A DNA stretch of 64,000 nt from Okapia johnstoni (taxonomy: Eukaryota; Chordata; Mammalia; Artiodactyla; Giraffidae), in NCBI GenBank assembly GCA_024291935.2, contig CM044309.1:3782001-3846000 (forward strand). The letters are read 5' to 3'. Below the pieces are notes generated by a model. It did no database searches. It was not told the DNA's origin and saw nothing but the letters and a program-made list of their open reading frames with translations. Below are positions 63,075-64,000 of the stretch, in pieces (position 1 is the first letter of the stretch; every line of letters begins with the position of its first letter). A program made the position numbers and the translations under genes.

Positions 63075-63350
63075 TATTCTACAGTATGGGGGACGGGCAG
63101 ATTGAGAAAGTAGTTGGTGCATACACACTATCATGTGTAAAACAGATAACTGCTGGGCAGCTCTGTACAACGGGGCCCAGCCTGCTGCTCTGTGACGACC
63201 TGGAGCAGGGGATGGGAGGGGGGAGGAGGCTCAAGGGGCGGGGATATGTGCATGTGATTATAACTGATTTGCACTGTTGTACTGCAGAAACCATAACAGC
63301 ATTTTAAATCAATTATTTTCTAATTGAAAAATAAAAAAAATTTTTCAAAA
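63075..63350 (+). mobile_element. L1 LINE 3'UTR end
   Basis: Sense, 5'-truncated: gcatacacactatcatgtgt, gctgggcagctctgtacaac, ttataactgatttgcactgt, then an A-rich tail. Confidence 0.8.
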
Positions 63351-63567
63351 AGCCTATAGTAATGAGAAACAAGTTCAGAGGTATCTCTGTGACGAAAAAG
63401 AAGGGAGGCTAATTACTTTACAATGGTAATTAGTGGTCTTTGTAATTAGTCTCCAATTAAATAAATTAATTTTTTAAAAAAAAGAAAAAGAATGAATAGA
63501 ATAAGGGTATTCAATAGCATCTGTAACATTTTTTAATTTATTAGGAAAAATATTTGAATCAAAGATA

Positions 63568-63782
63568 GATCAGGCACAGTGATAAAGAATCCACCCACCA
63601 AAGCAGGAGATGCAAGAGATGCAGGTTTGACCCCTGGGTCAGGAATATCTCCTGGAGTAGAAACGGCAACCTACTCCAGTTTTCTTGCCTGGAAAATCCC
63701 ATGGACAGAGGAGCCTGGCGGGCTACAGCCTATGCAGTTGTAAAGAGTCACACACGACTGAGCAAACACACACATACACATT
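63568..63782 (+). mobile_element. Bov-tA SINE
   Basis: Sense, diverged head (aggcacagtgataaagaatc) to cacacgactgagcaaacaca, with a short CA tail. Confidence 0.9.
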
Positions 63783-64000
63783 GGTATTCATTTCATTTTC
63801 TCCGTGCTTTTGCAGGCTTGAAATACTTTAGGATGATAAAAGTGTGTGATTTATTTCAAAATGTTTATATATAGGTACATAGAAATATACACATTGATGA
63901 TATAGAGATGTGGGTGATATAAATAGCATGTAAAAGGTAGAAATTTGAATCTTTGAATCAATCAGAAATCTGTAAGTTTGTGATCTACCTTTTCTAGAGA

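Noticed and set aside
62604..63170. 188-codon minus-strand open frame
   Set aside because: Begins inside an L1 3' end, has no domain, and its composition is typical of chance.

Overview
This is a ruminant nuclear genome window, most likely cattle or a close relative. The evidence is many BovB (RTE-type) LINE copies, Bov-tA/Bov-A SINEs, CHR-type tRNA SINEs and ruminant L1 3' ends, over an AT-rich mammalian background with L2, MIR, MER5 and a mariner MITE.

The one gene I can support is the 3' part of RALYL (RALY RNA-binding-protein-like, an hnRNP C/RALY family protein) on the + strand. Three exons are visible: 11528-11641 (coiled-coil segment), 30814-30986 (acidic segment) and 60001 onward (last five codons, stop and 3'UTR, with a convincing poly(A) signal at 60957). 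Splice sites and codon phases agree across all three (phase 1 into the first, phase 1 between first and second, phase 0 into the last). The RRM-coding exons lie upstream, outside the window. About 49 kb of the gene's introns and 3 kb of downstream flank make up the rest.

Layout: 1-11527 is the end of an upstream intron and holds an L2, a CHR SINE and a nested pair of BovB elements. 11642-30813 is a 19 kb intron with BovB, L1, MIR and a mariner MITE sitting inside an L1. 30987-60000 is a 29 kb intron. It opens 47 bp from the donor with a seven-copy 46/47-bp minisatellite, then carries L2, MIR, MER5, a GC/CpG-rich block near 39.2-39.9 kb, a dense SINE/BovB cluster at 44.6-47.2 kb, a 2.3 kb L1 broken by two SINEs, and a BovB 3' part with a 331-codon open reverse-transcriptase frame (57566-58561). 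60985-64000 is downstream flank with two SINEs and an L1 end.

The most interesting spot is the acidic exon and its surroundings at 30.8-31.4 kb: a CpG-dense exon in an AT-rich gene, amino-acid changes that look GC-driven, a weak-looking donor, and a minisatellite through which the reading frame stays open for 133 codons. I found no separate novel gene system. Repeat family names rest on recognition by eye, and most repeat boundaries are good to about 5-20 bp.
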